Source: Lachnospiraceae bacterium UBA3632
GTDB lineage: Bacteria; Bacillota; Clostridia; Lachnospirales; Lachnospiraceae
Reading direction: 5' to 3'
Assembly: GCA_002373975.1 (NCBI GenBank)
Contig: DFKZ01000078.1
Span: forward strand, 2,598-66,597
Length of the DNA: 64,000 nt
Under the pieces are notes generated by a model that did not search any database, was not told the DNA's origin, and saw nothing but the letters and a program-made list of their open reading frames with translations. Positions 9,324-16,950 of the stretch are shown here, in pieces. Each line of letters starts with the position of its first letter. Position 1 is the first letter of the stretch. The translations under genes were made by a program, and so were the position numbers.

Positions 9324-9473
9324 GCGAGTCCGCACAAATGTATGCTTCGAGCACCGCCTCTCGTCTATGGGTCCTCGAAGCAGCGGTACTAAACTCGTGC
9401 TACGCTGCGCTTGCACTTGTTAAGTGCCGGCCTCGGACACATTGCTCTCAGCATAGCATTTGCACGAACTCGC
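9324..9473 (+). ncRNA. Structured palindromic element, copy B (aroC leader)
   Basis: This is the main content of the 369-base gap between the lactonase-like gene and aroC. Outer arms 9324-9352 and 9444-9473 pair over about 26 positions, including G-T pairs and a one-base bulge placed as in copy A. The complement of box 1 is at 9427-9444 and that of box 2 at 9365-9384, so the element is inverted relative to copy A, as is the gene it precedes. Between the boxes is a different hairpin built on GGTACT/AGTGCC. A TATAAT at 9287-9292 just upstream suggests it lies at the very 5' end of the aroC transcript. It ends 86 bases before the aroC start. Confidence 0.6.
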
Positions 9474-9559
9474 TGTTACTGATTATATAATCATTATTCT
9501 TACTTACTTTGCCGTCACGAAGTCAGATAGTTAACTTGTAAATAAAAGGAGAAATACAA

Positions 9560-10660
9560 ATGTCTGGTTCAATATACGGAAAGAATTTCCGAATCACAAC
9601 ATGGGGAGAATCACATGGTCCTGCACTGGGTGTAGTAATAGACGGCTGTCCTGCGGGGCTGGAACTGCGCGAAGCGGATATACAGGCATTTCTTGACAGA
9701 AGAAAACCGGGAACCAGCGCTCTTACCACTGCGCGTCCCGAAAGTGATTCCGTTGAGATACTCTCAGGTGTATTCGAAGGAAAGACCACAGGTACACCTA
9801 TTTCACTTATGGTACGTAATACATCCCAGAATTCCGCTGATTACAGTGAAATTGCTGAATACTACCGTCCCGGACATGCGGATTACGGATTTGATGCAAA
9901 ATATGGCTTCAGAGATTATCGTGGAGGCGGAAGAAGTTCCGGACGTGAAACAATAGGCCGTGTGGCAGCCGGCGCCATAGCATCTATAATACTTTCAAAG
10001 CTCGGCGTATCGGTTGAAGCATATACTAAAAGTATCGGTCCCGTTAAAGCGGATGTTTCCGGCTACAGCCGCGAAGCAGTACTCTCACTTCCTACCGCTA
10101 TGCCCGATAAAGATGCTAACGATAAGGCTATGGAATATGTAGCTAAAATGCGGGAAGCAGGGGATTCTGTAGGCGGAGTTATGGAATGCAGGATCAATGG
10201 GCTTCCTGCGGGTATTGGTGAACCAGTATTTGATAAACTTGATGCAGAGCTTTCAAAAGCAGTTATGAGCATCGGAGCTGTTAAAGCGGTTGAAATAGGT
10301 GACGGGACAGCGGTAAGCGAGTATCTTGGAAGCGAGAATAATGACAGCTTCTGTGTTTCCAATAATGGAGAAATATCCAAGAAAACCAATCATTCCGGCG
10401 GTACTCTGGGTGGCCTCAGCGACGGAAGCGAGATCATCGTAAGAGCTCATGTAAAGCCCACACCTTCGATATCAACGGAACAGAACACTGTTAACAAAAA
10501 CGGTGAAAATATATCAGTGAATATAAAAGGACGCCACGATCCCATCGTTGTTCCGCGTGCAGTAGTCGTGATGGAATGCATGTGCGCCCTTACTGTTCTC
10601 GATCTCATGATTTCAAATATGAGCTCAAGAATTGATTTCTTAACAGATTTCTATAAGTAA
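9560..10660 (+). CDS. aroC: Chorismate synthase
   Basis: Converts 5-enolpyruvylshikimate 3-phosphate to chorismate using reduced FMN; the last common step to aromatic amino acids and folate. The 366 residues show the three family signatures: GESHGPALGVVIDGCPAG near the N-terminus, the YRGGGRSSGRET segment around residues 123-134, and a C-terminal KPTPSIS...GRHDPIVVPRAVVV block. AAAGGAG precedes the ATG. It is one of two plus-strand genes here. It stands alone, with a leader of about 260 bases containing element B and convergent with the Sel1 lipoprotein gene. Confidence 0.97.
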   Translation: MSGSIYGKNFRITTWGESHGPALGVVIDGCPAGLELREADIQAFLDRRKPGTSALTTARPESDSVEILSGVFEGKTTGTPISLMVRNTSQNSADYSEIAEYYRPGHADYGFDAKYGFRDYRGGGRSSGRETIGRVAAGAIASIILSKLGVSVEAYTKSIGPVKADVSGYSREAVLSLPTAMPDKDANDKAMEYVAKMREAGDSVGGVMECRINGLPAGIGEPVFDKLDAELSKAVMSIGAVKAVEIGDGTAVSEYLGSENNDSFCVSNNGEISKKTNHSGGTLGGLSDGSEIIVRAHVKPTPSISTEQNTVNKNGENISVNIKGRHDPIVVPRAVVVMECMCALTVLDLMISNMSSRIDFLTDFYK

Positions 10661-10668
10661 AACCGGAT

Positions 10669-10801
10669 TTATTTAATAACTATATCTGTATTGGATGTAT
10701 CAACCACTAAAACCGATCCGTCGGAATTTGAAATAGAGTTAATCCATTCTTACCCTGTCTTGATCATCCAGCTCGGTACCGGCTTCAACCTGTGTATCAG
10801 T
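10669..10801 (-). pseudogene. Decayed coding remnant after the Sel1 lipoprotein gene
   Basis: Read on the minus strand, the bases after the TAA of the Sel1-repeat gene continue in frame with coding-like sequence (NTDTQVEAGTELDDQDRVRM). They then hit a stop. After a one-base frame change they continue as WINSISNSDGSVLVVDTS and NTDIVIK, ending at TAA (10671-10669). One stop plus one frameshift in otherwise protein-like sequence suggests the broken 3' end of a gene. It may be an extension of the neighbouring lipoprotein gene or a separate lost gene. I do not recognise the protein. Confidence 0.35.
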
Positions 10802-10804
10802 GTT

Positions 10805-12013
10805 TTATTTTATAGCATCAAGGACTCTCTGTGCCAGATTAGTCCCATAACCCGGGCTTGTTTCGCTGTTTCCTGTATCAGCCATAATTGCCTTTTCGGC
10901 GTATTCTCTTGCAAGATCTTTGTCAACATCTACACCAAATCCATTCAGATAACATACTGCAATTGCTGCTAAGCATCCACTTGCCTCTCTTCCTCCGTTT
11001 TCCTGTTGTCTGAACTTTTGAATGGCATAAACATAATCAACATCGGCTCCTTTTCCGTTCATATAACACACACCAAGATTAAACGTCATTCCGTGTTCTG
11101 CCGCAAGACTGTAGTATTTAAACGCTTCATTATAATCCGTATTAGCTGCCCCGAGAGTATCATCGTAAAATGCAGCCATCTCACGATATCCTTCGGCATA
11201 TTCATCATCAGCGGCTGCCAGAAAATACTCCTTCGCCTTGTCCATATCTACAGTTATATCCGTAGTTCCGTAAAAATATAATTCTCCCAGGCGAACGCGA
11301 GCAGCATTTACTGCAACCCAATCATTACTTTCCAGTGCCTTTTCACACAGTTCTAGTGCCTTTTTGCCATCCTGAACAACGCCCTTACCATTAGCATACA
11401 ATTCTGCCAGATTTACATACGCGGAGTAACATCCGCCATCTATAGCTCGAGTGAACAGTTCTATTGCTTTATCGTAATCCTGTTCAACCCCACTTCCGGC
11501 ATAGTAAAGAGTACCCAGACCGTTTAGACCTTTTGCAGAACCGGCATCTACCGCCATATTATAATAGTCAATAGCTGTTTCCCATCTGTCGGCATCTATC
11601 CTGTAAAGAGCCATGTGTCCGAGCCAGTATAGCGCATCACTGTTTCCTCCATCAGCGGATTTTTGGAATGCTTCTACAGCCTTTTCCATATCATATGAGT
11701 AACCATTGATTCCATACCAATAGTTTAATCCTTCCTCAAGCAGCGCCTTCGCTTCACGTGCTGCCTTCTCTTCAGCTTCCTTTGCATTTTTTTCAGCCTC
11801 TTCTTCCGCCTTCGCAGCAGCTTCCGCTTCGGCTTTTGCTTTTTCTTCTTCTAAAGCTGTTTCATCTTCTTTATCTTCTGTTTGCTCTTGAGTGCTCATT
11901 TCGGAAACTTCCGGTAAATTTATCGGTGAATCTGTGTTTGAACATCCGGTTAAATAAATGGAAATCAATAAAGATACAACAGGAATCATTATAATTTTAT
12001 GAAATTTTATCAT
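10805..12013 (-). CDS. Sel1-repeat lipoprotein
   Basis: Secreted, membrane-anchored repeat protein of unknown partner. The N-terminus is a lipoprotein signal ending in the lipobox LTGC with Cys24. It is followed by an acidic stretch and an Ala/Glu/Lys-rich probable coiled coil at about 45-95. From about residue 100 to the end run tandem Sel1-type helical repeats (A-x-x-W/Y-x-G-x-x-Y-x-x-G patterns, for example GLNGLGTLYYAGSGVEQDYD and AYVNLAELYANGKGVVQDG). Such repeats usually bind other proteins. AGAAAGG lies 7 bases before the ATG. It sits downstream of the alarmone synthetase gene. A decayed coding tail follows the stop (10669-10801), so the present C-terminus may be truncated. Confidence 0.85.
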   Translation of the reverse strand: MIKFHKIIMIPVVSLLISIYLTGCSNTDSPINLPEVSEMSTQEQTEDKEDETALEEEKAKAEAEAAAKAEEEAEKNAKEAEEKAAREAKALLEEGLNYWYGINGYSYDMEKAVEAFQKSADGGNSDALYWLGHMALYRIDADRWETAIDYYNMAVDAGSAKGLNGLGTLYYAGSGVEQDYDKAIELFTRAIDGGCYSAYVNLAELYANGKGVVQDGKKALELCEKALESNDWVAVNAARVRLGELYFYGTTDITVDMDKAKEYFLAAADDEYAEGYREMAAFYDDTLGAANTDYNEAFKYYSLAAEHGMTFNLGVCYMNGKGADVDYVYAIQKFRQQENGGREASGCLAAIAVCYLNGFGVDVDKDLAREYAEKAIMADTGNSETSPGYGTNLAQRVLDAIK

Positions 12014-12050
12014 GGCGATACCTTTCTGTTTGTTTTAGCGATTATTCAAG

Positions 12051-12728
12051 TTACCACTGATTTAGGTCGAAATCTCCGGCAAGATTCTGAATTTCCTTGT
12101 CCGCTTCTGCCATGAGTTCTGCGCAGTACTTTAGTTTATTCTGTGCTTCCAAAGAAAACTCTTTGTCTTTTTTATATCTGAGCTGATGCTCCGTACATGC
12201 CCAAAAATCCATTGCGATCGTACGGATCTGAATTTCCACGGTGACTTCCTTTGAAACATTTGAGAAAGTCACATTGTTTTTTACTATAAGATGAAGACTT
12301 CTGTATCCGTTCTCTTTGGGGTTTCTGATATAATCTTTTACTTCTATTATCTCTATATCGGGCTGTCTGACAAGCATTCTGGCAACATAATATACATCCT
12401 CGATAAAAGGGCATATTACCCTCACTCCGGCAATATCTCTCACATTTTCCGTTAAAGCACTAAAGGTAAAAGGCGCCCCTTTCTTTTCCATCTTGTAAAT
12501 AATGCTTTCTTTTGATTTAATGCGTGAGCTGATGGAAGAAATAGGATTACGGTCATTACTGAACTGGAATTCTCCCTTTAAAATATTGAGCTTTGCCGTA
12601 ACCTGTTCTATTGCAGCTTCATGAAGGAACATCAGCTGCTTGTACTGCCTTTCTATATCCAGATAATCAATGGTATTGGGAAGGTATATCTCCTCGTCTA
12701 TGCTCTCGTCTACGATATAATCATTCAT
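12051..12728 (-). CDS. relQ: Small alarmone synthetase, (p)ppGpp synthase of the RelQ/YjbM type
   Basis: Stand-alone RelA/SpoT synthetase domain that transfers pyrophosphate from ATP to GTP or GDP. The 225 residues match the family length, with no hydrolase, TGS or ACT domain. Key motifs are present: RIKSKESIIYKM (ATP side), DIAGVRVICPF with the Mg-binding Asp, NGYRSLHLIV (G-loop with the base-stacking Tyr), and the EIQIRTIAMDFWACTEHQL segment. The C-terminal helices probably mediate tetramer assembly as in RelQ. AAGGAAAG precedes the ATG. It is upstream of the Sel1 lipoprotein gene with a 37-base gap. Family assignment is firm; RelQ rather than RelP is the better fit. Confidence 0.9.
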   Translation of the reverse strand: MNDYIVDESIDEEIYLPNTIDYLDIERQYKQLMFLHEAAIEQVTAKLNILKGEFQFSNDRNPISSISSRIKSKESIIYKMEKKGAPFTFSALTENVRDIAGVRVICPFIEDVYYVARMLVRQPDIEIIEVKDYIRNPKENGYRSLHLIVKNNVTFSNVSKEVTVEIQIRTIAMDFWACTEHQLRYKKDKEFSLEAQNKLKYCAELMAEADKEIQNLAGDFDLNQW

Positions 12729-12827
12729 ATACTAACCGCTTTCCTTTCAGAAAAGATACAAATTGCAGTATATCCACACACAGCAGAATGCTGTTATTCG
12801 GAAATACATTCAGATATAATGAAGCTT

Positions 12828-13028
12828 TCATTCCCCGTGTCTTTCACCCCAGACACCGGGATTCCAGGAATCTTTTTTGCCGTGAAAGTGGGTTTCGCTT
12901 ACACTGCCCGCTTCTTTCTTGTCCGAAAAAGAAACTCCAAGCCTGCTTATCCCGCTTTCCATCTTCCCGTCTATCATTTTAACAAGGTCATCAATTTCCC
13001 CGGAATCAAAATTTTTGTTTTCACTCAT
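12828..13028 (-). CDS. Small hypothetical protein, 66 residues
   Basis: A short frame beginning MSENKNFDSGEIDDLVKMID and ending with a His/Trp/Gly-rich tail (THFHGKKDSWNPGVWG). A purine-rich GAGAAGAA lies directly upstream of the ATG at 13028; an earlier TTG at 13043 has no ribosome site. The amphipathic first half and the conserved-looking tail suggest a real gene, but I do not recognise a domain. It lies between the GH114-like gene and the alarmone synthetase gene, on the same strand. Function unknown; it may be spurious. Confidence 0.4.
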   Translation of the reverse strand: MSENKNFDSGEIDDLVKMIDGKMESGISRLGVSFSDKKEAGSVSETHFHGKKDSWNPGVWGERHGE

Positions 13029-13084
13029 TTCTTCTCTGCTCAATCTTTAAATATTTAAACTGTTTTTTGCCGCTACATCTTAAT

Positions 13085-13104
13085 AAGCCCCATTTAAGGG
13101 GCTT
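13085..13104. terminator. Hairpin terminator after the GH114-like gene
   Basis: AAGCCCC (13085-13091) pairs with GGGGCTT (13098-13104) around a 6-base loop, immediately after the minus-strand stop at 13108. The plus strand has a following TTATT and the minus strand ATTAAG, so the T-run is weak either way. It probably ends the DUF5662/GH114 transcript. Confidence 0.55.
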
Positions 13105-13107
13105 TTA

Positions 13108-13971
13108 TTAATCAAGATTTATTGAATCCGAGATGTAGAGCAGATAATTATGCTCCTTGCAATACTTTTTGATCTCTTTTTTAAGCGCTGCGTTTACGGG
13201 ATTATCATCAACATACTCTATAACGAAAATACATGCACCCTGATCGCCGTATTTTTCTATGTATTCCGTAAAATACTCTCTGTCCTCATCTTTCGCTGCC
13301 ACAAGCGCATCTTCATCCCAATCGATCCGCGTATAGACACATTCCTGATTAATTCCTGTAACAACATCGGACCATGGCCCCATCTTTTGGGTATATGCAT
13401 CGAGGAAAGCATCTCCCCCGTTAAGTATTACACTGACACCTGTTGCTCTAAGGCCCTTCATTATTGTCGCAAGGCCTTTTAGTATTTCATCTGAGGGATA
13501 ATTATAATAAATATCGCAGTTGTCAACGAAAAAACCATCTATGCCTTTATCGAGAAGAGCCGGCGCAAGCTCATCAAGAATAAAGCTCTGCCATCTTTCG
13601 TCTGAAACATCCACCCACTTCTCATCTTCCCAGTTATCATAATCTCCAAGCGTTATATCCCGGAACCTGTCGTAATAATCCCTGAAGCTTTCGATCGAAC
13701 CGATGTTTATATAGCTGTATATGCAGTTATCATCTCCCGAGCACTTATAAGAATCGATATCCTCGGTTGTATGGCATTGCGCATCTATCACAAGATGATC
13801 ATAATCTGTCAGTTCAAGCAGATCCCCGTCATGATCCAGGAATACACCGTATTTTGCATCTTTCTCAGTGGAAAAATAATGGTACAGTAGCGCTGTGATC
13901 AAAATAAGCGACCCGGCAACAGAAAGTGTAATGATCAACGCATTTTTACGCTTGTTACTCATCTTATTCAT
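13108..13971 (-). CDS. Membrane-anchored GH114-like (endo-alpha-1,4-polygalactosaminidase type) protein
   Basis: An N-terminal transmembrane helix or uncleaved signal at about residues 11-30 is followed by a TIM-barrel domain of the GH114 type. Visible marks are VIDAQ on an early strand, YSYINIGSIESFR, the GIDGFFVDNCD segment with the likely catalytic Asp, and VILNGGDAFLD. GH114 enzymes cut alpha-1,4-linked galactosamine polymers. Related domains occur in exopolysaccharide (Pel-type) hydrolases, so a role in surface-polysaccharide trimming is plausible. It is 287 residues, near single-domain size. The start overlaps the DUF5662 gene's stop by 8 bases; a second ATG at 13962 is also possible. 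Confidence 0.78.
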   Translation of the reverse strand: MNKMSNKRKNALIITLSVAGSLILITALLYHYFSTEKDAKYGVFLDHDGDLLELTDYDHLVIDAQCHTTEDIDSYKCSGDDNCIYSYINIGSIESFRDYYDRFRDITLGDYDNWEDEKWVDVSDERWQSFILDELAPALLDKGIDGFFVDNCDIYYNYPSDEILKGLATIMKGLRATGVSVILNGGDAFLDAYTQKMGPWSDVVTGINQECVYTRIDWDEDALVAAKDEDREYFTEYIEKYGDQGACIFVIEYVDDNPVNAALKKEIKKYCKEHNYLLYISDSINLD

Positions 13972-14542
13972 GCATGAGTTTTGTATCCTTCTTTTTCTTT
14001 ACAAGATCGTTTTTGATCGCTTTAAATGTCTTTTCCTCTCCCTCATCGGCAAGCATATCCAGGTATTTTAAGAGAGTACTTCTGGTATAATCGTGAAGCG
14101 GAGCATTCTGAGTCCCTTTCCAATAATAGTCCCGCGGATCCGAATCGACATAATCCTTGCCACGATACACCTTGCTTGCGGCGATCCTGTCCATTATCAT
14201 CTCGGCAATATATCTGTCGGGCATGGGAACAGGGACCATCACACCATCAGTGTCTCCGGAAATGTGCGAATTGTAATCTATCCAGTACTCGTAATGATGC
14301 TTATTGCGGCCTTTGTGGTGCAGCCATGCGGAAGAATAACCTCTGTCTTCCCTTTCGGCATTATTGGGGCTTCTGGTGCCCTGATAGTATTTTGCACCCA
14401 CCCAGAATTCGGACGGACTGTATTTGGAAAGATCATGTGTCAGGCCCTGCCATATAAGACCCACCTTGAAGCATCCCGATCTTACTTTCCATCTGTGTCT
14501 TGTTATGGTTGAAAAATGTTTCCAGACATTTATCAGTTTCAA
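13964..14542 (-). CDS. DUF5662 family protein
   Basis: Soluble 192-residue protein matching a Firmicutes family sometimes mislabelled as catalase. It shows HFSTITRHRWKV, then the conserved GLTHDLSKYSPSEFW block, whose His-Asp pair and following Lys resemble a metal-binding HD-like site. Further on are WLHHKGRNKHHYEYW and MPDRYIAEMIMDRIAASK. Four His/Asp clusters suggest a metalloenzyme fold, but no activity is known to me. It overlaps the GH114-like gene, so the pair is coupled, and lies 23 bases downstream of the GH13-like gene. Family call is good; function is unknown. Confidence 0.8.
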   Translation of the reverse strand: MKLINVWKHFSTITRHRWKVRSGCFKVGLIWQGLTHDLSKYSPSEFWVGAKYYQGTRSPNNAEREDRGYSSAWLHHKGRNKHHYEYWIDYNSHISGDTDGVMVPVPMPDRYIAEMIMDRIAASKVYRGKDYVDSDPRDYYWKGTQNAPLHDYTRSTLLKYLDMLADEGEEKTFKAIKNDLVKKKKDTKLMHE

Positions 14543-14565
14543 AACTACTTACCTCAGTCTGAATT

Positions 14566-16488
14566 TTACTTTTTAGCTGTCTTAGCTTTATTTTCTTTTG
14601 TTTCAGCTTTAACTTTTGTTTCAGCTTTGACTTTTGTTTCAGCTTTGACTTTTGTTTCTGTTTTTACTCTCGTTTCAGCTTTGACTTTTGATCCGTTCTT
14701 TGTTTCCTTATCGGCTTTTATAGGCACACTAACAATATAAGCTATGGAGCGTTCTGCAAGTGACACTTTATCATTCTCAAGCAGCCGGGCTTCATCGCTC
14801 GACAACCTGATCTCCCATTTCCGGCCCTTGGGGGCTCTCGGAAGTGCAAGCTCTGCCTTATCCCAGTACATATTAAGAGCCAGATAGTGGAGCGTTCCTT
14901 TATTGCAAAGCATTATACCTACGCTGTGCCTGTAACCCTGTATCTCACTAAGCCATGCGTTTTCTCCGTGGAAAGAGAATTCGGGGTATCCGCAGCCTTC
15001 GGTATCAAGGCTCGAAAGCTCTCTGGTATCGTGATAAAACCTGTTTTCACGCCTTATTTTCGCAAATTCTGCTATAAAATCATAAAATGAATTCTTTCTG
15101 CGAAGTCCCTTCCAGTCAAGCCAAGTAACAAGGCTGTCGTGACAGTAGGGATTATTATTGCCGTCCTGCGTATTTCCGAATTCATCACCCATAAAAATCA
15201 TGGGTACGCCGCTGCTTGCAAAAAGAAGCATAAGAGCATTTTTTATCTGCTTATTCCTGAGGGCATTGATCTTGGGCTTTTTGGTGGGCCCTTCCACGCC
15301 GCAGTTCCAGCTGCAGTTATTCTCACTTCCGTCGTGATTGTCCTCGCCGTTTGACTCATTATGCTTATGATCATATGATACGATATCGGCAAGCGTAAAT
15401 GTATTATATGCATCAAAGAAGTTTATAACTCCGTATCCGGAAGGATTGTTCTTTATCCTGAACACGGCATCGGAAATGGAATTGGGATCCCCCTTAAGGA
15501 ATCTTCTGAGAGCGTACATGTAATCATCTCTGTAAAGACCGTATCTCTTGCCTTCAGAGGCAGTGTCATAAAAATCTGTGTTTTCGATTTTTGCACCAAA
15601 CAGTGAATCGGAAAAGATCTTTACATCCGCCAAGATGCTGCTCTCATCTATGAGACCGATGGGGAGATTCACTCCAAGCACATGGAAACCGTCAACACCG
15701 TATTTATAAGCCCAGAATTCAAGTATCGAAGGGATCTCTCTCCTCGGAAACTCTTCCGGGAAATACATCTGCATGATCACTTCCATACCCTGAGCATGGA
15801 AAGCGTTTACCATATCGGCAAACTCTTCACAGGGATCATCGGAATATGAATATGCCGACTTGGGAGAATAATAATACCCCCTGCAGTATCCCCAATAGTT
15901 ATATCTTCCTGTCTTTTTATCGTTTTCATTAAATTCGTAAGCGGGCTGCAGGCATACGGAAGTGACTCCCAGCTTTTTGAGATAAGGTATCTTTTCCTTT
16001 ACTCCCGCAAAGGTTCCCTTATGCTTTACACCTGAAGAAGCATGCATTGTAAAGCCTCTTACGTGAAGCTGATAAAGGAACATATCCTCATAAGGCACAT
16101 GAGGCTTTTTCCCTGCAAATCTTCTGTTGTCGATCACGGCCTTTCTGGCCTTGGCAGGATCAAAATTCCCAAAATGAAGCTTATCCGAATATCTCTGCGC
16201 TCTTTCGTCGGTGATGAAATAATCATTACAGAAGAAATTGTATGTGTACTTATCGGGATCATAATCCATTACAACCATGGAATAAACATTGCCGATACGG
16301 TTCTTCTCACTGAACACCTTCTTATGGACAAGCATGTCAGTACGCTTATCGTATATAGCGACACCATACTTCGCATTTTTGTCATAACCGGAGATATCAA
16401 AAGAAAAACGGGCAACATTCCTGATGCAGACCGCTCTGAATGGATATGTGCCTATGATGGCTTCGTAATAATCATTATAATCGCTCAT
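14566..16488 (-). CDS. GH13 (isoamylase/GlgX-like) protein lacking catalytic residues
   Basis: The fold resembles glycogen-debranching GH13 enzymes: an N-terminal beta domain (about 1-110), then a barrel starting near DMFLYQLHVRGFTMHASSGV. A strongly conserved stretch around 355-402 resembles the isoamylase INF..(HD)..FTL...SWNCGVEG region. Yet the catalytic positions are altered. The nucleophile Asp of GFRFD is Leu271 (GFHVL), the acid/base Glu is Asp294 (VKIFSDSL), and the HD of region IV is Tyr361-Asn362. Region I (DVVYNH) is QMYFPE. It is probably a non-hydrolytic, glycan-binding relative. The C-terminus (about 595-640) is a Lys/Glu tail with five 6-residue repeats. No signal peptide is visible. 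Confidence 0.82.
   Translation of the reverse strand: MSDYNDYYEAIIGTYPFRAVCIRNVARFSFDISGYDKNAKYGVAIYDKRTDMLVHKKVFSEKNRIGNVYSMVVMDYDPDKYTYNFFCNDYFITDERAQRYSDKLHFGNFDPAKARKAVIDNRRFAGKKPHVPYEDMFLYQLHVRGFTMHASSGVKHKGTFAGVKEKIPYLKKLGVTSVCLQPAYEFNENDKKTGRYNYWGYCRGYYYSPKSAYSYSDDPCEEFADMVNAFHAQGMEVIMQMYFPEEFPRREIPSILEFWAYKYGVDGFHVLGVNLPIGLIDESSILADVKIFSDSLFGAKIENTDFYDTASEGKRYGLYRDDYMYALRRFLKGDPNSISDAVFRIKNNPSGYGVINFFDAYNTFTLADIVSYDHKHNESNGEDNHDGSENNCSWNCGVEGPTKKPKINALRNKQIKNALMLLFASSGVPMIFMGDEFGNTQDGNNNPYCHDSLVTWLDWKGLRRKNSFYDFIAEFAKIRRENRFYHDTRELSSLDTEGCGYPEFSFHGENAWLSEIQGYRHSVGIMLCNKGTLHYLALNMYWDKAELALPRAPKGRKWEIRLSSDEARLLENDKVSLAERSIAYIVSVPIKADKETKNGSKVKAETRVKTETKVKAETKVKAETKVKAETKENKAKTAKK
14601..14690 (-). 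repeat. Five tandem 18-bp units encoding KVKAET repeats
   Basis: Five consecutive 18-base units (14601, 14619, 14637, 14655, 14673), four near-identical to TTTCAGCTTTGACTTTTG and one diverged. They lie inside the GH13-like gene and encode (R/K)V(K)(A/T)ET repeats in its C-terminal tail. Copy number probably varies between strains by slippage. Confidence 0.85.
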
Positions 16489-16506
16489 AAACTGAATTAT
16501 AACTTA

Positions 16507-16535
16507 TTGCACAAAGATAAACAAGAAGATATAAT
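16507..16535 (+). promoter_or_regulatory. Putative sigma-A promoter of the DUF1292 gene
   Basis: TTGCAC (16507-16512) and TATAAT (16530-16535) are 17 bases apart. Directly after the -10, CGTTGATA (16536-16543) and TATCAACG (16573-16580) form an inverted repeat followed by a T-rich stretch, within the probable 5' leader. Confidence 0.65.
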
Positions 16536-16613
16536 CGTTGATAGATATATTTTATGCAAGTATTTTTTGATTTATCAACGAATTTTTTAAAAAAGCACTG
16601 AAAGGATCATTTT

Positions 16614-16925
16614 ATGGCAAACAATTACGAAGCACCCGAAGAAGAAATGTCAATAACCATCACTCTTGATGACGACACCGAAGTAGAATGCGAAGTTGTG
16701 ACCATCCTTACCGTAAGTGAAAAGGATTATATAGTCGTGCTTCCCAAAGACGGCGGCGAGCGTTTCCCCGAGGATGAAGTCTGGATCTACGGATATAAGG
16801 AAAATCCCGACGATCCCAACGAGGAGCCGGAGCTCATCTATATCGACGATGATGACGAATATGAGCTCGTTGCGGACGCATTTGACGAGTATCTCGATAA
16901 TCTCGACTTCCTTGATGAGGATTAA
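16614..16925 (+). CDS. DUF1292 family protein
   Basis: Small acidic cytosolic protein of 103 residues. The SITITLDDDTEVECEVV opening, a central strand segment (KDYIVVLPKDG) and the IYGYKE..D...ELIYIDDDDEYELVADAFDEYL block are characteristic of DUF1292 proteins common in Firmicutes, where they often sit near Holliday-junction resolvase YqgF or ferric-uptake regulators. Here it stands alone, divergent from the GH13-like gene and convergent with the helicase gene. AAAGGATCATTTT precedes the ATG, and a good promoter lies at 16507-16535. Molecular function is not known. Confidence 0.9.
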   Translation: MANNYEAPEEEMSITITLDDDTEVECEVVTILTVSEKDYIVVLPKDGGERFPEDEVWIYGYKENPDDPNEEPELIYIDDDDEYELVADAFDEYLDNLDFLDED

Positions 16926-16950
16926 TGATCCTTATCAGACATCTTTATGA

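Noticed and set aside
14601..14690. Short tandem repeats as a CRISPR array
   Set aside because: Units are contiguous without spacers, in frame and translated as a protein tail.
16925..16950. Bidirectional terminator between the DUF1292 and helicase genes
   Set aside because: Only a weak TGATC/GATCA pairing exists, and it falls partly within the helicase coding end.
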